Below, piece after piece: positions 18,339 through 27,432 of a DNA stretch of 64,000 nt. Each line of letters starts with the position of its first letter. Position 1 is the first letter of the stretch. Made by a program: the position numbers and the translations under genes. The notes beneath the pieces are model-generated. The model saw nothing but the letters and a program-made list of their open reading frames with translations, was not told where the DNA came from and did not search any database. Where the stretch lies: contig NZ_MASR01000001.1 of NCBI RefSeq assembly GCF_001758195.1, forward strand, positions 62,001 to 126,000, written 5' to 3'. Source of the DNA: Pseudohongiella acticola. GTDB taxonomy: Bacteria; Pseudomonadota; Gammaproteobacteria; Pseudomonadales; Pseudohongiellaceae.

Positions 18339-19724
18339 ATGTTTGAGACACTGTTTACCAATATCCTGGCGCTTATCGTGACGCTGGGCATACTTGTCAC
18401 CATCCACGAATTTGGCCATTTCTGGGTCGCGCGTCGATGCGGGGTGAAAGTGCTGCGCTTTTCCATCGGCTTTGGCCGGGCGGTCAAGACCTGGCACGGC
18501 AAAGATGGCACCGAATATGTCATTGCCCCCATCCCGCTGGGTGGTTATGTGAAGATGCTGGGCCAGGATGATACCCAGGCCGGCGGCGGTGATATCCCCG
18601 AATCCGAGCGTCACATGGCGTTCAACTTCAAGCCATTATGGCAGCGCTTTGCCATTGTGGCGGCCGGTCCCATGGCCAACTTCCTGCTTGCCATTGCCGT
18701 GTTCTGGCTGATCAACGTCGCCTATGGCCTGAAAGGCGTGGCACCGGTCATGTCCAATGTGGTGGATGGTTCGCCGGCGTACAGCGCGGGTCTGCGTGCG
18801 GGCGATGAGATTGTTGGCATCGACGGTGTCGACACCAATATCTGGCAACAGGTGAACATGCAGTTGCTAAATCGTCTGGGTGAAACCGGTAATCTGGTGG
18901 TCAGTGCGATACCGGCGACCGCTGCCGATGCCCGCGACTTTGTGATTCCGGTGCAGAACTGGGAGTCCCGCAGCTCCGAACCCAATCCGCTGGCCTCGCT
19001 GGGCATTGTCCAGTATGAGATTCCTCCGGTTATTGACGGTGTTGTGGCCGGTGGTCGCGCCGAACAGGCCGGGTTTCAGTCAGGGGACCGTGTGCTGAGC
19101 GCCGGTGGGCAGCTCATCAGTAGCTGGACGCAATGGGTGGAAATGGTTCGCGCGCATCCGGAACTGCCGCTGGATGTTGTTGTCCAACGCGGAGCAGTTG
19201 AGCAGCCTGTTACCGTAACGCCTCAGGCCAGTGATGTTGATGGCGTGGCAATTGGCACCATTGGCGCCTATGTCGAGCCTTATGATCTGTACGGCAGTTT
19301 GCCGCCGGAGATGCGCCGGGAGATTTCCTACAATCCGTTGACCGCGATTGGGCCAGCCTTGCAGGAAACCTGGGACAAGTCAGTTTTTGTACTGGATTCG
19401 ATCAAGAAGATGGTGATTGGCCTGATTTCTGTCAAGAATATCAATGGTCCCATCACCATCGCACAGGTTGCCGGGGAAACTGCCAGTTACGGCCTTGAGG
19501 TCTACCTGGGGTTTCTTGCCATACTGAGTATCAGTCTGGGTGTGCTCAACCTGCTGCCGATTCCGGTACTGGATGGTGGGCATTTGTTGTATTACACCAT
19601 AGAGGCTATCATACGCCGTCCTGTGCCAGAGCGGATTCAGGCCATGGGATTGCAAATGGGCCTGTTGATGATTGGCGGTATCATGATGCTGGCAATCTAT
19701 AATGACGTGGCAAGGTTGCTCTAA
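18339..19724 (+). CDS. rseP: site-2 RIP metalloprotease RseP
   Basis: The 461-aa inner-membrane zinc protease cleaves the anti-sigma factor RseA in the envelope stress (sigma-E) response. It has HEFGH in the first membrane helix (H23, E24, H27), PLGGYVKMLG, two PDZ domains (around VVDGSPAYSAGLRAGDEI and VVAGGRAEQAGFQSGDRV) and the C-terminal LLPIPVLDGGHL carrying the third ligand. It sits 3 bp after dxr and upstream of bamA. Confidence 0.97.
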   Translation: MFETLFTNILALIVTLGILVTIHEFGHFWVARRCGVKVLRFSIGFGRAVKTWHGKDGTEYVIAPIPLGGYVKMLGQDDTQAGGGDIPESERHMAFNFKPLWQRFAIVAAGPMANFLLAIAVFWLINVAYGLKGVAPVMSNVVDGSPAYSAGLRAGDEIVGIDGVDTNIWQQVNMQLLNRLGETGNLVVSAIPATAADARDFVIPVQNWESRSSEPNPLASLGIVQYEIPPVIDGVVAGGRAEQAGFQSGDRVLSAGGQLISSWTQWVEMVRAHPELPLDVVVQRGAVEQPVTVTPQASDVDGVAIGTIGAYVEPYDLYGSLPPEMRREISYNPLTAIGPALQETWDKSVFVLDSIKKMVIGLISVKNINGPITIAQVAGETASYGLEVYLGFLAILSISLGVLNLLPIPVLDGGHLLYYTIEAIIRRPVPERIQAMGLQMGLLMIGGIMMLAIYNDVARLL

Positions 19725-19815
19725 GTTTAAAAGGCGCATAAAAACAGTTATATACAATTATTGCGACATCATTCATCCACATATCCATCCAGATATCCGG
19801 GCTTTAAAGAAATTC

Positions 19816-22545
19816 ATGATTAGATATTGTCTCAGCGCTTTCCTGACCATCGGTATTTGTACTGCTGCCCAGGGGCAGCCTCTCCTGCCTCCCGCCTCTG
19901 GCTCACAGCCCGGATCGCTTCAACCGGGGGCACAACAACAGACCTTTGTCATCAGCGATATCCGTATCGATGGCCTGCAGCGTATCTCCCCCGGCGTCAT
20001 GTTCAGCCTGTTGCCGGTGAGCATCGGCGACACCATGCAGCCGGGCATGACCGGGCCCATTATTCGGGCGGTCACTGAATCGGGTTATTTTGAAGAAGTG
20101 GAAGTGGCACGCGAAGGTGATGTGTTGCTGCTGACCGTGCTGGAACGCCCCTCAGTCAGCGAAATCAATATTGAAGGCAACCGCGTTCTGCAGACGGAAG
20201 ATATTCTGGAGAACATGGCCTCAGCCGAGATTGTGGAAGGTGGTATTTTTACCCGTGCCACGCTGGAGGCCATCCGCCAGGGCATTCAGGAAGTGTATTC
20301 GTCGCGTGGCCGTTACGGCACCACCGTCGATATTGAAGTCATTGAACAGCCGCGGAACCGTGTTGCCATTGACATGACTGTCAACGAAGGCGAAGAAAGC
20401 CGCATTAAGGACGTCAATCTGGTGGGCAATACCACCTATGGCGAAGAAGAGTTGACGGAATTGATGGACCTGGGCACACGCCCCTGGTATCTGCCGTTCA
20501 GCCGCCGTGATCGTTACTCGCGCGAACAGTTGTCAGGCGACATCGAACGCGTGACGTCGTATTACCTGGATAACGGCTTTGCCCGTTTCAACGTCGACTC
20601 AACGCCGGTGACCATTACCCCGGACAATGAACAGATCTACATCACCATCAATGTCAGCGAAGGTCAGCAGTACGAGATTAGCCGCGTTGATCTGGTCGGT
20701 GACCTGGTCAATGCCGAAGCCCTGCTGCGTGCCTACACGCTGGTGGGCCCGGGGCAGACCTATTCGCAGGCGCTGATTACCGCCAGTGAAGAGTACATGA
20801 CCCAGATCCTGGGTAACCTGGGTTATGCCTTTGCCACGGTGGAAGGCGTGCCCACGATCAATGACGACGAGCAGACGGTGGAAGTGATTTTCTACGTCGA
20901 GCCTGGTGCCCGTACGTATGTCAATCGCATCAACTATCGTGGCAACGTGGCCACTGCTGATGAAGTGTTGCGTCGGGAAATGCGGCAGCTGGAAAGCGCA
21001 CCGGCATCCAGTCAGCAGATTGAGTTGTCCAAGATTCGACTGGAGCGTCTGGGTTATTTTTCCACAGTGGAAGTCGACACAGTGGAAGTGCCAGGCACGT
21101 CTGACCAGATAGATGTGGAGTTTGACGTTGAGGAACAGAGCTTTGGCAGCATTTCCTTCAGCGTGGGTTCCGGCGGCGGCGGTGACTGGTTTGTGTCGAC
21201 CGACCTGCAGGCAGAGAACTTTCTGGGTACTGGCCGCACGGTCGCGGTTGGCCTTAACCGCAGTTACTTCCAGAGCAGCGCGCGCTTTGCCTATGTTGAT
21301 CCGTATTTCACGCCAGATGGCGTCAGTCGCGGTTTTAACGTGTTCCTGCAGAAACAGGATTCACCGTTTAACATTGCCAGCTTTTCGACAACCTCGTATG
21401 GCGCGTCCCTGAACTTCAGTTATCCAATCAGCGAAGTTCAGAGTATCGGCTATAACATTGGTTATACCCACACCGAGCTGTCATCGGGTGGTCTGTCGGT
21501 GCAGGAAATTGAATCCACACCGCGACTGGGTCCGAATGACCGCTATCTGATTCGTCCGGCCAATAACAATCCCTGGGAAGGCCCGGTGATGGATGCCGTC
21601 ACGGCGCCAATTTCAAGCCTGCCGGAACAGTATCGCGGTCTGCCCAGCGAACCGGGGTTTATCGACAAGTACGGTACTACCTTTGATAACTTTACCTTCA
21701 CCACCAATTATGTGTACAGCACACTGAACCGTGGTCAGTTGGCGACGCGTGGTACCCAGCATCAGCTCGCCTTCGAGATCACGGTGCCGGGCAGTGATCT
21801 GCAGTACTACCGTGCCACCTATACGGGTGAATATTTCAAACCGATTTATGGCGATGACTGGGTTTTCCACGTGAAAACCAATCTGGGTTTCGGTAATGGT
21901 TACGGCAATACCGATGACATGCCGTTCTTCCAGAATTTCTTTGCCGGTGGTCTGGCCTACAATGGTGTTGTGCGCGGTTATGATGAAAACAGTCTGGGGC
22001 CACGCAGCACCGACCCGCGTACGATTTCGCCGCAACAGGCGGGCCTGCTCAAGGATGACAATGGTAATATCATTCTGACCCCCGGCGGCTCTGCCAGTTA
22101 TGACGGGACGGTCGCGTATCCGACGGTGCCGGTTTTCGACAGCAACGGCCAGCCGGTGCTGGATGCTGATGGCAACCAGCAAGTACAATTGGCGGTGGAA
22201 ACCTTTAACCTGAATCGCCGTGATCGCGATTCGTTTGGTGGTAACGTGCTGACCACGCTGACGGCGGAAGTACTGTTCCCCTTGCCCTTTGTGCAGGATC
22301 GCGGCGGTGTGCGTTCGAGCGTGTTCCTTGATGTGGGTAACGTATTCTCGAGCAGTTGCAGCGCGTCACAACAAAGGCTTGGTTGCAGTAATTTTGATGC
22401 CGGCGAGTTACGATATTCGGCTGGTGTCGGGGTGACTTACCTGTCGCCGTTCGGGCCACTGACGTTCTACCTGGCGGCGCCGCTGAAGAAGGGTGAGAAT
22501 GACAGGACCAAGACATTCGATTTCACAATCGGTGCCGGGTTCTGA
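19816..22545 (+). CDS. bamA: outer-membrane protein assembly factor BamA
   Basis: The protein of about 909 aa folds and inserts beta-barrel proteins into the outer membrane. A signal peptide (MIRYCLSAFLTIGICTAAQG) precedes POTRA domains beginning FVISDIRIDGLQRISPG, then the 16-strand barrel with the L6 motif VRGYDENSLGPR and a C-terminal Phe. It is about 100 aa longer than E. coli BamA (810 aa); the excess is mainly in barrel loops, including an expanded loop after VRGYDENSLG. The ATG at 19816 has only a weak AAAGAA site; frames upstream are Arg/Lys-rich and not signal-like. Confidence 0.96.
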   Translation: MIRYCLSAFLTIGICTAAQGQPLLPPASGSQPGSLQPGAQQQTFVISDIRIDGLQRISPGVMFSLLPVSIGDTMQPGMTGPIIRAVTESGYFEEVEVAREGDVLLLTVLERPSVSEINIEGNRVLQTEDILENMASAEIVEGGIFTRATLEAIRQGIQEVYSSRGRYGTTVDIEVIEQPRNRVAIDMTVNEGEESRIKDVNLVGNTTYGEEELTELMDLGTRPWYLPFSRRDRYSREQLSGDIERVTSYYLDNGFARFNVDSTPVTITPDNEQIYITINVSEGQQYEISRVDLVGDLVNAEALLRAYTLVGPGQTYSQALITASEEYMTQILGNLGYAFATVEGVPTINDDEQTVEVIFYVEPGARTYVNRINYRGNVATADEVLRREMRQLESAPASSQQIELSKIRLERLGYFSTVEVDTVEVPGTSDQIDVEFDVEEQSFGSISFSVGSGGGGDWFVSTDLQAENFLGTGRTVAVGLNRSYFQSSARFAYVDPYFTPDGVSRGFNVFLQKQDSPFNIASFSTTSYGASLNFSYPISEVQSIGYNIGYTHTELSSGGLSVQEIESTPRLGPNDRYLIRPANNNPWEGPVMDAVTAPISSLPEQYRGLPSEPGFIDKYGTTFDNFTFTTNYVYSTLNRGQLATRGTQHQLAFEITVPGSDLQYYRATYTGEYFKPIYGDDWVFHVKTNLGFGNGYGNTDDMPFFQNFFAGGLAYNGVVRGYDENSLGPRSTDPRTISPQQAGLLKDDNGNIILTPGGSASYDGTVAYPTVPVFDSNGQPVLDADGNQQVQLAVETFNLNRRDRDSFGGNVLTTLTAEVLFPLPFVQDRGGVRSSVFLDVGNVFSSSCSASQQRLGCSNFDAGELRYSAGVGVTYLSPFGPLTFYLAAPLKKGENDRTKTFDFTIGAGF

Positions 22546-22675
22546 GCCGACCTCCGGCTGCAGGCGAACCTGACAAAAAGCAGCTAAAAATTGAAATATA
22601 GCGATCCGAGTCCGGATCACAATGGTATACTGCGCGGCTATTGCGGTAGTCGGCTTTTTACAACGCGGAGAACAC

Positions 22676-23191
22676 ATGGTGAATACGATGAACAAGATTT
22701 TGGTACTGGTTACAATGCTTTTTGCCAGCAGCATGGCATCTGCCCAATCGCCGACAATTGGCATCATTGATCTGGAGCAGGCGCTGTTTGGCTCTGAAGC
22801 TGCCCAGGAGCTGGAAGCGTCTACTCGCTCGGAATTTGGCAATGACGAAGCTCGCCTGGAGACACTGAACACGGAGCTGCGTGAAATTATTGAGCGCGCC
22901 CAGCGTGATGAGTCGATTCTCAGCGAAGCGGAAATGCGTGAAATGAATTCCGATGCTGAGGAAAAGCAGGCGCAGATGCAGGTGATTGCCGAGCGTCTGC
23001 AGAACGCATGGCAGCAACGTCAACAGGCATTTGTTGAACGCATGCGCCAGAGCCTGGGCCAGGCCATCGAAGCGGTCGTTGAAGAAGGCGACTACGATAT
23101 CGTGCTGAACGCAGAGTCAGTAGCGTATTTTGACAATGCCTACAATATTACCACTCTGGTGACAGCCAAACTCAACGAAATGGCGCAATAA
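22676..23191 (+). CDS. skp: periplasmic chaperone Skp (OmpH)
   Basis: The 171-aa protein has a signal peptide ending SSMASAQS, a short beta start (TIGIIDLEQALF) and a long, highly charged helical hairpin (about residues 50-140) typical of Skp. Skp holds unfolded outer-membrane proteins for BamA, whose gene lies immediately upstream. GGAG is 5 bases before the ATG at 22676; an ATG 12 bases downstream is possible. Confidence 0.94.
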   Translation: MVNTMNKILVLVTMLFASSMASAQSPTIGIIDLEQALFGSEAAQELEASTRSEFGNDEARLETLNTELREIIERAQRDESILSEAEMREMNSDAEEKQAQMQVIAERLQNAWQQRQQAFVERMRQSLGQAIEAVVEEGDYDIVLNAESVAYFDNAYNITTLVTAKLNEMAQ

Positions 23192-23224
23192 TACCGGCGC
23201 GCCAGACTGACAGGATCCCGTGCG

Positions 23225-24286
23225 GTGAAGCCTTCTTTTACCTTGAAAGAACTGTCCCGACACCTGGATGTGCCTGTCCAAGGCGATGAATCGACCCGGA
23301 TTGGCGGCCTGGCGACCCTGAAGGGCGCCGGTCCGGGAGATTTAAGTTTTCTGGCCAACCCGCGCTATGCCCAGCAGCTTTCGGCTTGCCGGGCCAGTGC
23401 ACTCATACTTCATCCTGATCTGGCAGCTACCGTTTCCGTCCCCTGTCTGTTGTCTCGCTCACCTTATGTGACCTATGCCAAAGCCTCGCAGCTATTTGCC
23501 GCCGCCGAGGATTCGCCATTGCAGAACGGCGAGGACAACGCTGTTCATGCAAGCGCGGTGGTGAGCCAGCAGGCGAGCCTGGGTGCCAACGTCAGTATTG
23601 GTCCCCATGTTGTTATAGAAAACGGCGCGGTGATCGGCGATGGTAGTCGAATCGGTGCGGGCAGTGTGATTGGTCGCAATTGCCGTATTGGCGCCAATTC
23701 CCTGCTATATCCGAATGTAACGCTGTACCACGGTGTCAGTCTGGGGGAGCGTTGTATTATTCACTCAGGCGCGGTCATTGGCGCTGACGGGTTTGGTTTC
23801 GCCTTTGATGGTCAGCGTTCGGTCAAGATTGCACAACTGGGCGCAGTGACGCTGGGTGATGATGTTGAAGTGGGTGCCGGCAGTTGTATCGACCGCGGCG
23901 CGCTGGATGACACCATCGTTGAAGAGGGCGTCAAGATTGATAATCAGGTGCAGATTGGTCACAACTGTGTGGTCGGTGCCCATACAGTCATTTGTGGTTG
24001 CAGCGCGCTGGCTGGCAGCACACGGGTGGGACGTTACTGTGTCATCGGTGGCGGCGTGGGCATTACCGGACATCTGAGTCTATGCGACAAGGTGACCGTG
24101 AGTGCGATGTCCATGGTCACCCAGTCAATCAGTAAGCCGGGGCTGTATTCTTCAGGCACACTGCTGCAGGAAAGTGGTTTGTGGAAGCGCAATGCGGTGA
24201 CGCTCAGCAAGTTGACTGACCTGTCCCGTCGAGTCAGAACACTGGAACAGGGTCGGTCAGATGAGGACCCGCAAAATTCGAAATAG
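23225..24286 (+). CDS. lpxD: UDP-3-O-acyl-glucosamine N-acyltransferase LpxD
   Basis: The 353-aa enzyme is the third step of lipid A synthesis. The N-terminal uridine-binding domain (GGLATLKGAGPGDLSFLANP) is followed by a left-handed beta helix of hexapeptide repeats; the catalytic His lies in VQIGHNCVVGAHTVI (about residue 245), and a C-terminal helix follows. The start is GTG at 23225 with AGGA upstream. Confidence 0.97.
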   Translation: MKPSFTLKELSRHLDVPVQGDESTRIGGLATLKGAGPGDLSFLANPRYAQQLSACRASALILHPDLAATVSVPCLLSRSPYVTYAKASQLFAAAEDSPLQNGEDNAVHASAVVSQQASLGANVSIGPHVVIENGAVIGDGSRIGAGSVIGRNCRIGANSLLYPNVTLYHGVSLGERCIIHSGAVIGADGFGFAFDGQRSVKIAQLGAVTLGDDVEVGAGSCIDRGALDDTIVEEGVKIDNQVQIGHNCVVGAHTVICGCSALAGSTRVGRYCVIGGGVGITGHLSLCDKVTVSAMSMVTQSISKPGLYSSGTLLQESGLWKRNAVTLSKLTDLSRRVRTLEQGRSDEDPQNSK

Positions 24287-24336
24287 CAGAAGCAATAGCA
24301 TAAATAGCCGAGAGAGCTGAATCAGGAAAACGCATT

Positions 24337-24780
24337 ATGATGAACGTCGAAGAAATCAAGGAGTACCTGCCACAACGATATCCGTTTTTGCTGGTTGACC
24401 GTGTGGTCAGCATGGAAATGGGTAAATCTATTGTGGCGTACAAGAATGTCAGTGTGAATGAGCCGTTTTTTAACGGTCACTTTCCTGATTACCCGATCAT
24501 GCCGGGCGTGCTGATTATCGAAGCGCTGGCCCAGGCGGCCGGCGTTCTGGGTTTCAAAAGCCAGGAGAAAAAACCCAAAGATGGTTATCTGTATTATTTT
24601 GTGGGTGCCGACGATGTGCGCCTGAAACGCCCAGTGGTGCCGGGTGATTGTTTAACGCTTGAAGCCACCATCATCACCAGCAAACGAGGCATATACAAAT
24701 TCGCCTGCCGGGCTTCGGTCGGTGACGAATTGGTCGGCGAGGCCACCATTATGTGCGCGGAGAGGAAGCGAGAACAGTGA
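24337..24780 (+). CDS. fabZ: 3-hydroxyacyl-ACP dehydratase FabZ
   Basis: The 147-aa hot-dog-fold enzyme dehydrates 3-hydroxyacyl-ACP in fatty acid elongation, working on the pool that also feeds lipid A. The active-site motif [18 protein letters not shown] has the catalytic His (H48) and Glu (E62), and [11 protein letters not shown] is at the N terminus. It overlaps lpxA by 4 bases. Confidence 0.98.
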   Translation: MMNVEEIKEYLPQRYPFLLVDRVVSMEMGKSIVAYKNVSVNEPFFNGHFPDYPIMPGVLIIEALAQAAGVLGFKSQEKKPKDGYLYYFVGADDVRLKRPVVPGDCLTLEATIITSKRGIYKFACRASVGDELVGEATIMCAERKREQ

Positions 24781-25547
24781 TTGATTCACACGCGATTATC
24801 CATCCCACCGCCCGGCTGGCGAGCAATGTCACGGTAGGACCGTGGAGCATTATTGGCGCCAATGTCGAGATAGGTGAGGGCACCGAGATCGGTTCCCATG
24901 TGATTATCAAGGCCAATACCCGGATGGGTAAACACAACACGGTTTACCAGTTCGCCTCAGTCGGCGAAGATCCGGCAGACAAAAAATTCGCCGGTGAAGA
25001 TACCTGGCTGGAAATTGGTGATGGCAATATCATTCGTGAAGGCTGTACCTTGCATCGGGGTACGGCCTCCGGCGGCGGTGTCACCCGCATCGGTGACAAC
25101 AACCTGATGATGGCGTATGTGCATGTGGCGCATGACTGCATTGTTGGTAGCAACACGGTATTTGCCAACAACGCTGGCCTGTCCGGGCATGCCATTGTCG
25201 ATGACTGGGTGATTCTGGGTGGTTATGCCGGCGTCAATCAGTTCCTGCGCATTGGTGCGCATGCCATGGTTGGGGGCATGACTCACATTTCCCATGACGT
25301 GCCGGCCTACGTCATTGTCAGTGGCAGTCCCGCTGCAGTACGCAGTGTCAACACGGTGGGCCTGGAGCGTCGTGGTTTTGATGCCGACACGGTCAAAGAG
25401 ATTCGACGTGCCTTTAAAATCATCTACAAAAAAGGCCTGAGCCTTCAGGATGCGCAAGCGCAACTGGCAGACATGGTGGCGGCAACGCCAGCACTGGATG
25501 TCATGCTGCAATCCATCAAAGGTTCGGCCAAGGGCATACATCGCTGA
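24777..25547 (+). CDS. lpxA: UDP-N-acetylglucosamine O-acyltransferase LpxA
   Basis: The 256-aa beta-helix trimer catalyses the first step of lipid A synthesis. The hexapeptide repeats start at once ([20 protein letters not shown]); the catalytic His is in [12 protein letters not shown] (about residue 119). The C-terminal helical part ([19 protein letters not shown]) is conserved. The start is a GTG overlapping the fabZ stop (GTGA); the family-typical IDSHAIIHP sequence right after it supports this choice. Confidence 0.97.
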   Translation: MIDSHAIIHPTARLASNVTVGPWSIIGANVEIGEGTEIGSHVIIKANTRMGKHNTVYQFASVGEDPADKKFAGEDTWLEIGDGNIIREGCTLHRGTASGGGVTRIGDNNLMMAYVHVAHDCIVGSNTVFANNAGLSGHAIVDDWVILGGYAGVNQFLRIGAHAMVGGMTHISHDVPAYVIVSGSPAAVRSVNTVGLERRGFDADTVKEIRRAFKIIYKKGLSLQDAQAQLADMVAATPALDVMLQSIKGSAKGIHR

Positions 25548-26716
25548 TGCTGATAGGCATGGTGGCTGGAGAAACTTCGGGTGACATGCTCGGCGCCGGT
25601 CTGATGCATGCCATTCGTCAGCGACACCCGCAGGCACGCTTTGTCGGTGTCGGCGGACCTTTGATGCTGGCCCAGGGTTTCGAATCGATTACGCCGATGG
25701 AACGATTGTCGGTGATGGGATTTGTTGAACCGCTGGGTCGTCTGCCGGAACTGCTTCGTCTTAAACGTGACCTGGTTACACGGCTGAGCAGCGAACAGGC
25801 GGCGGTTTTTATTGGTATCGATTCCCCCGGATTTAATCTTCGTCTGGAGCAGAGCCTGCACGATGTCGGTATCAAAACCGTGCATTATGTCAGTCCCAGT
25901 GTCTGGGCCTGGGGCAAAGGCCGCATCAAGAAGATTGCACGCGCGGTTGATCTGATGCTGGCCCTGTTTCCGTTTGAATCAGACATTTATCAGCAGCAGG
26001 GTATTCCCGTACACTGCGTGGGTCACTCGCTGGCCGACCGTATCGAGCCGGGGCAGGATCAGGCATGGGTCCGTCAACAGGCACGGGCAGCGTTGCAGGT
26101 GCCTGAAACAGCACCCGTGGTCTGTCTGATGCCGGGCAGCCGCAAAGATGAAGTGCAGCGTCTGGCGCCGGTGTTTATCGCAGCCGCTCTTCAGTGTCTG
26201 GTGCAGAAACCGGATTTGCAGTTTGTGATTCCCTGCGCCAATGAGCGTCGCCGCGAACAGATCGATACGCTGCTGGCACAGGCGCTGGTTGATGCACCGA
26301 CGGCCCGACAGGCGTTTCTGGTGACAGACGGCGGTTCGCATCAGGCCATGCAGGCTGCCGACCTGGTGCTGCTGGCATCGGGTACGGCGACGCTGGAAGC
26401 ATTGCTGCTCAAGCGCCCGATGGTGGTGTGTTATCGACTGTCAGCGCTGACCTGGGCGTTGGCCAGACGTCTGGTCAAGGTGCCGTTTATTTCATTGCCC
26501 AACCTGTTGGCCGGGCGCGAACTGGTGCCGGAGTTGTTGCAGGATCAGGTGACGGCGTCGGTTGTCAGTGCCGAAGTTCTGTCATGGCTGGATGATAAAG
26601 CCCGACAGGAAAGCCTTTACGACGCCTTTGAGGCCATTCACCAGTCCATTCGTCTGGATGCCGATCAGCAGGCAGCCGCCGCGGTGTGTCAGTTGCTGGA
26701 CGAGGCGGCACACTGA
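25547..26716 (+). CDS. lpxB: lipid-A-disaccharide synthase
   Basis: The 389-aa GT19 glycosyltransferase joins UDP-diacylglucosamine to lipid X. It has GMVAGETSGDMLGAGLM at the N terminus, VHYVSPSVWAWGKGR, LMPGSRKDEVQRL, and LASGTATLEALLLKRPMVV. It overlaps lpxA by one base (TGATG), and its own stop overlaps the rnhB start in the same way. Confidence 0.97.
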   Translation: MLIGMVAGETSGDMLGAGLMHAIRQRHPQARFVGVGGPLMLAQGFESITPMERLSVMGFVEPLGRLPELLRLKRDLVTRLSSEQAAVFIGIDSPGFNLRLEQSLHDVGIKTVHYVSPSVWAWGKGRIKKIARAVDLMLALFPFESDIYQQQGIPVHCVGHSLADRIEPGQDQAWVRQQARAALQVPETAPVVCLMPGSRKDEVQRLAPVFIAAALQCLVQKPDLQFVIPCANERRREQIDTLLAQALVDAPTARQAFLVTDGGSHQAMQAADLVLLASGTATLEALLLKRPMVVCYRLSALTWALARRLVKVPFISLPNLLAGRELVPELLQDQVTASVVSAEVLSWLDDKARQESLYDAFEAIHQSIRLDADQQAAAAVCQLLDEAAH

Positions 26717-27336
26717 TGCAACGAGCCTCGGAACTGATGGTGTCGCCAGACAGGCAATTGATTGCCGGCGTCGATGAAGCCGGTCGGGGTCCTCTTGCCG
26801 GTGCGGTAGTGGCGGCGGCCGTGATACTGCCGGCGCACTATGAACTGCCGGGCCTGAATGATTCCAAAAAGCTCAGTGAAGCCCGCCGTGAACGCCTGTT
26901 TGAGTTGATTCAGGCACAGGCTGTGAGTTTCGCGATTGTGGCGGTGGCGGCAACAGAAATTGATCGCATCAATATACTGCAGGCGTCTCTGCAGGCCATG
27001 AAAGAGGCGGTGACAGCACTGGCAACACAGCCTGACTTTGTTTATGTTGATGGCAACCGCTGCCCGCGCTGGGACTATCGCTCGGAAGCACTGGTGCAGG
27101 GCGACAGCCGGCTGGACTGTATTGCTGCGGCGTCGATCCTGGCAAAGGTGTCGCGCGACCGAGCCATGGTGGACATGGAGCTGCAGTACCCGGGTTACGG
27201 CTTTGCCCGACACAAAGGTTACCCGACCAGCGCACACATGAGTGCACTGCAGTCACTGGGCCCGTGTCCGGAACACCGGCGCTCCTTCGCCCCGGTCGCC
27301 CGCAGCCTGGCGGCGCAAAGCCAGGAAGCGCAATAA
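26716..27336 (+). CDS. rnhB: ribonuclease HII
   Basis: The 206-aa enzyme removes ribonucleotides and RNA primers from DNA hybrids. It has IAGVDEAGRGPLAGAVVAAA (catalytic Asp/Glu pair), LNDSKKLSEARRE, and DCIAAASILAKVSRD. The start at 26716 overlaps the lpxB stop as TGATG. Its last codons contain the first unit of a 20-bp tandem repeat that continues into the intergenic DNA. Confidence 0.96.
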   Translation: MQRASELMVSPDRQLIAGVDEAGRGPLAGAVVAAAVILPAHYELPGLNDSKKLSEARRERLFELIQAQAVSFAIVAVAATEIDRINILQASLQAMKEAVTALATQPDFVYVDGNRCPRWDYRSEALVQGDSRLDCIAAASILAKVSRDRAMVDMELQYPGYGFARHKGYPTSAHMSALQSLGPCPEHRRSFAPVARSLAAQSQEAQ

Positions 27337-27400
27337 AAAGCCAGAAAGCGCAATAAAGCACCAGAAAGTGCACTAAAGCGAGAAAGCGCAAGCAAGAGCA
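27321..27400. repeat. four degenerate 20-bp tandem repeats at the rnhB 3' end
   Basis: Units start at 27321, 27341, 27361 and 27381, each close to CCAGAAAGCGCAATAAAGCA. The first unit includes the final codons and stop of rnhB; the fourth is the most diverged. Spacing is exactly 20 bp throughout. The array fills most of the gap before dnaE. Confidence 0.85.
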
Positions 27401-27432
27401 AGCGCAAACCAATAACAATCTCTGGAGAAAGT

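Noticed and set aside
27337-27432. CRISPR-like array at the rnhB-dnaE gap
   Set aside because: Units are directly adjacent 20-mers without spacers, and no cas gene is present.
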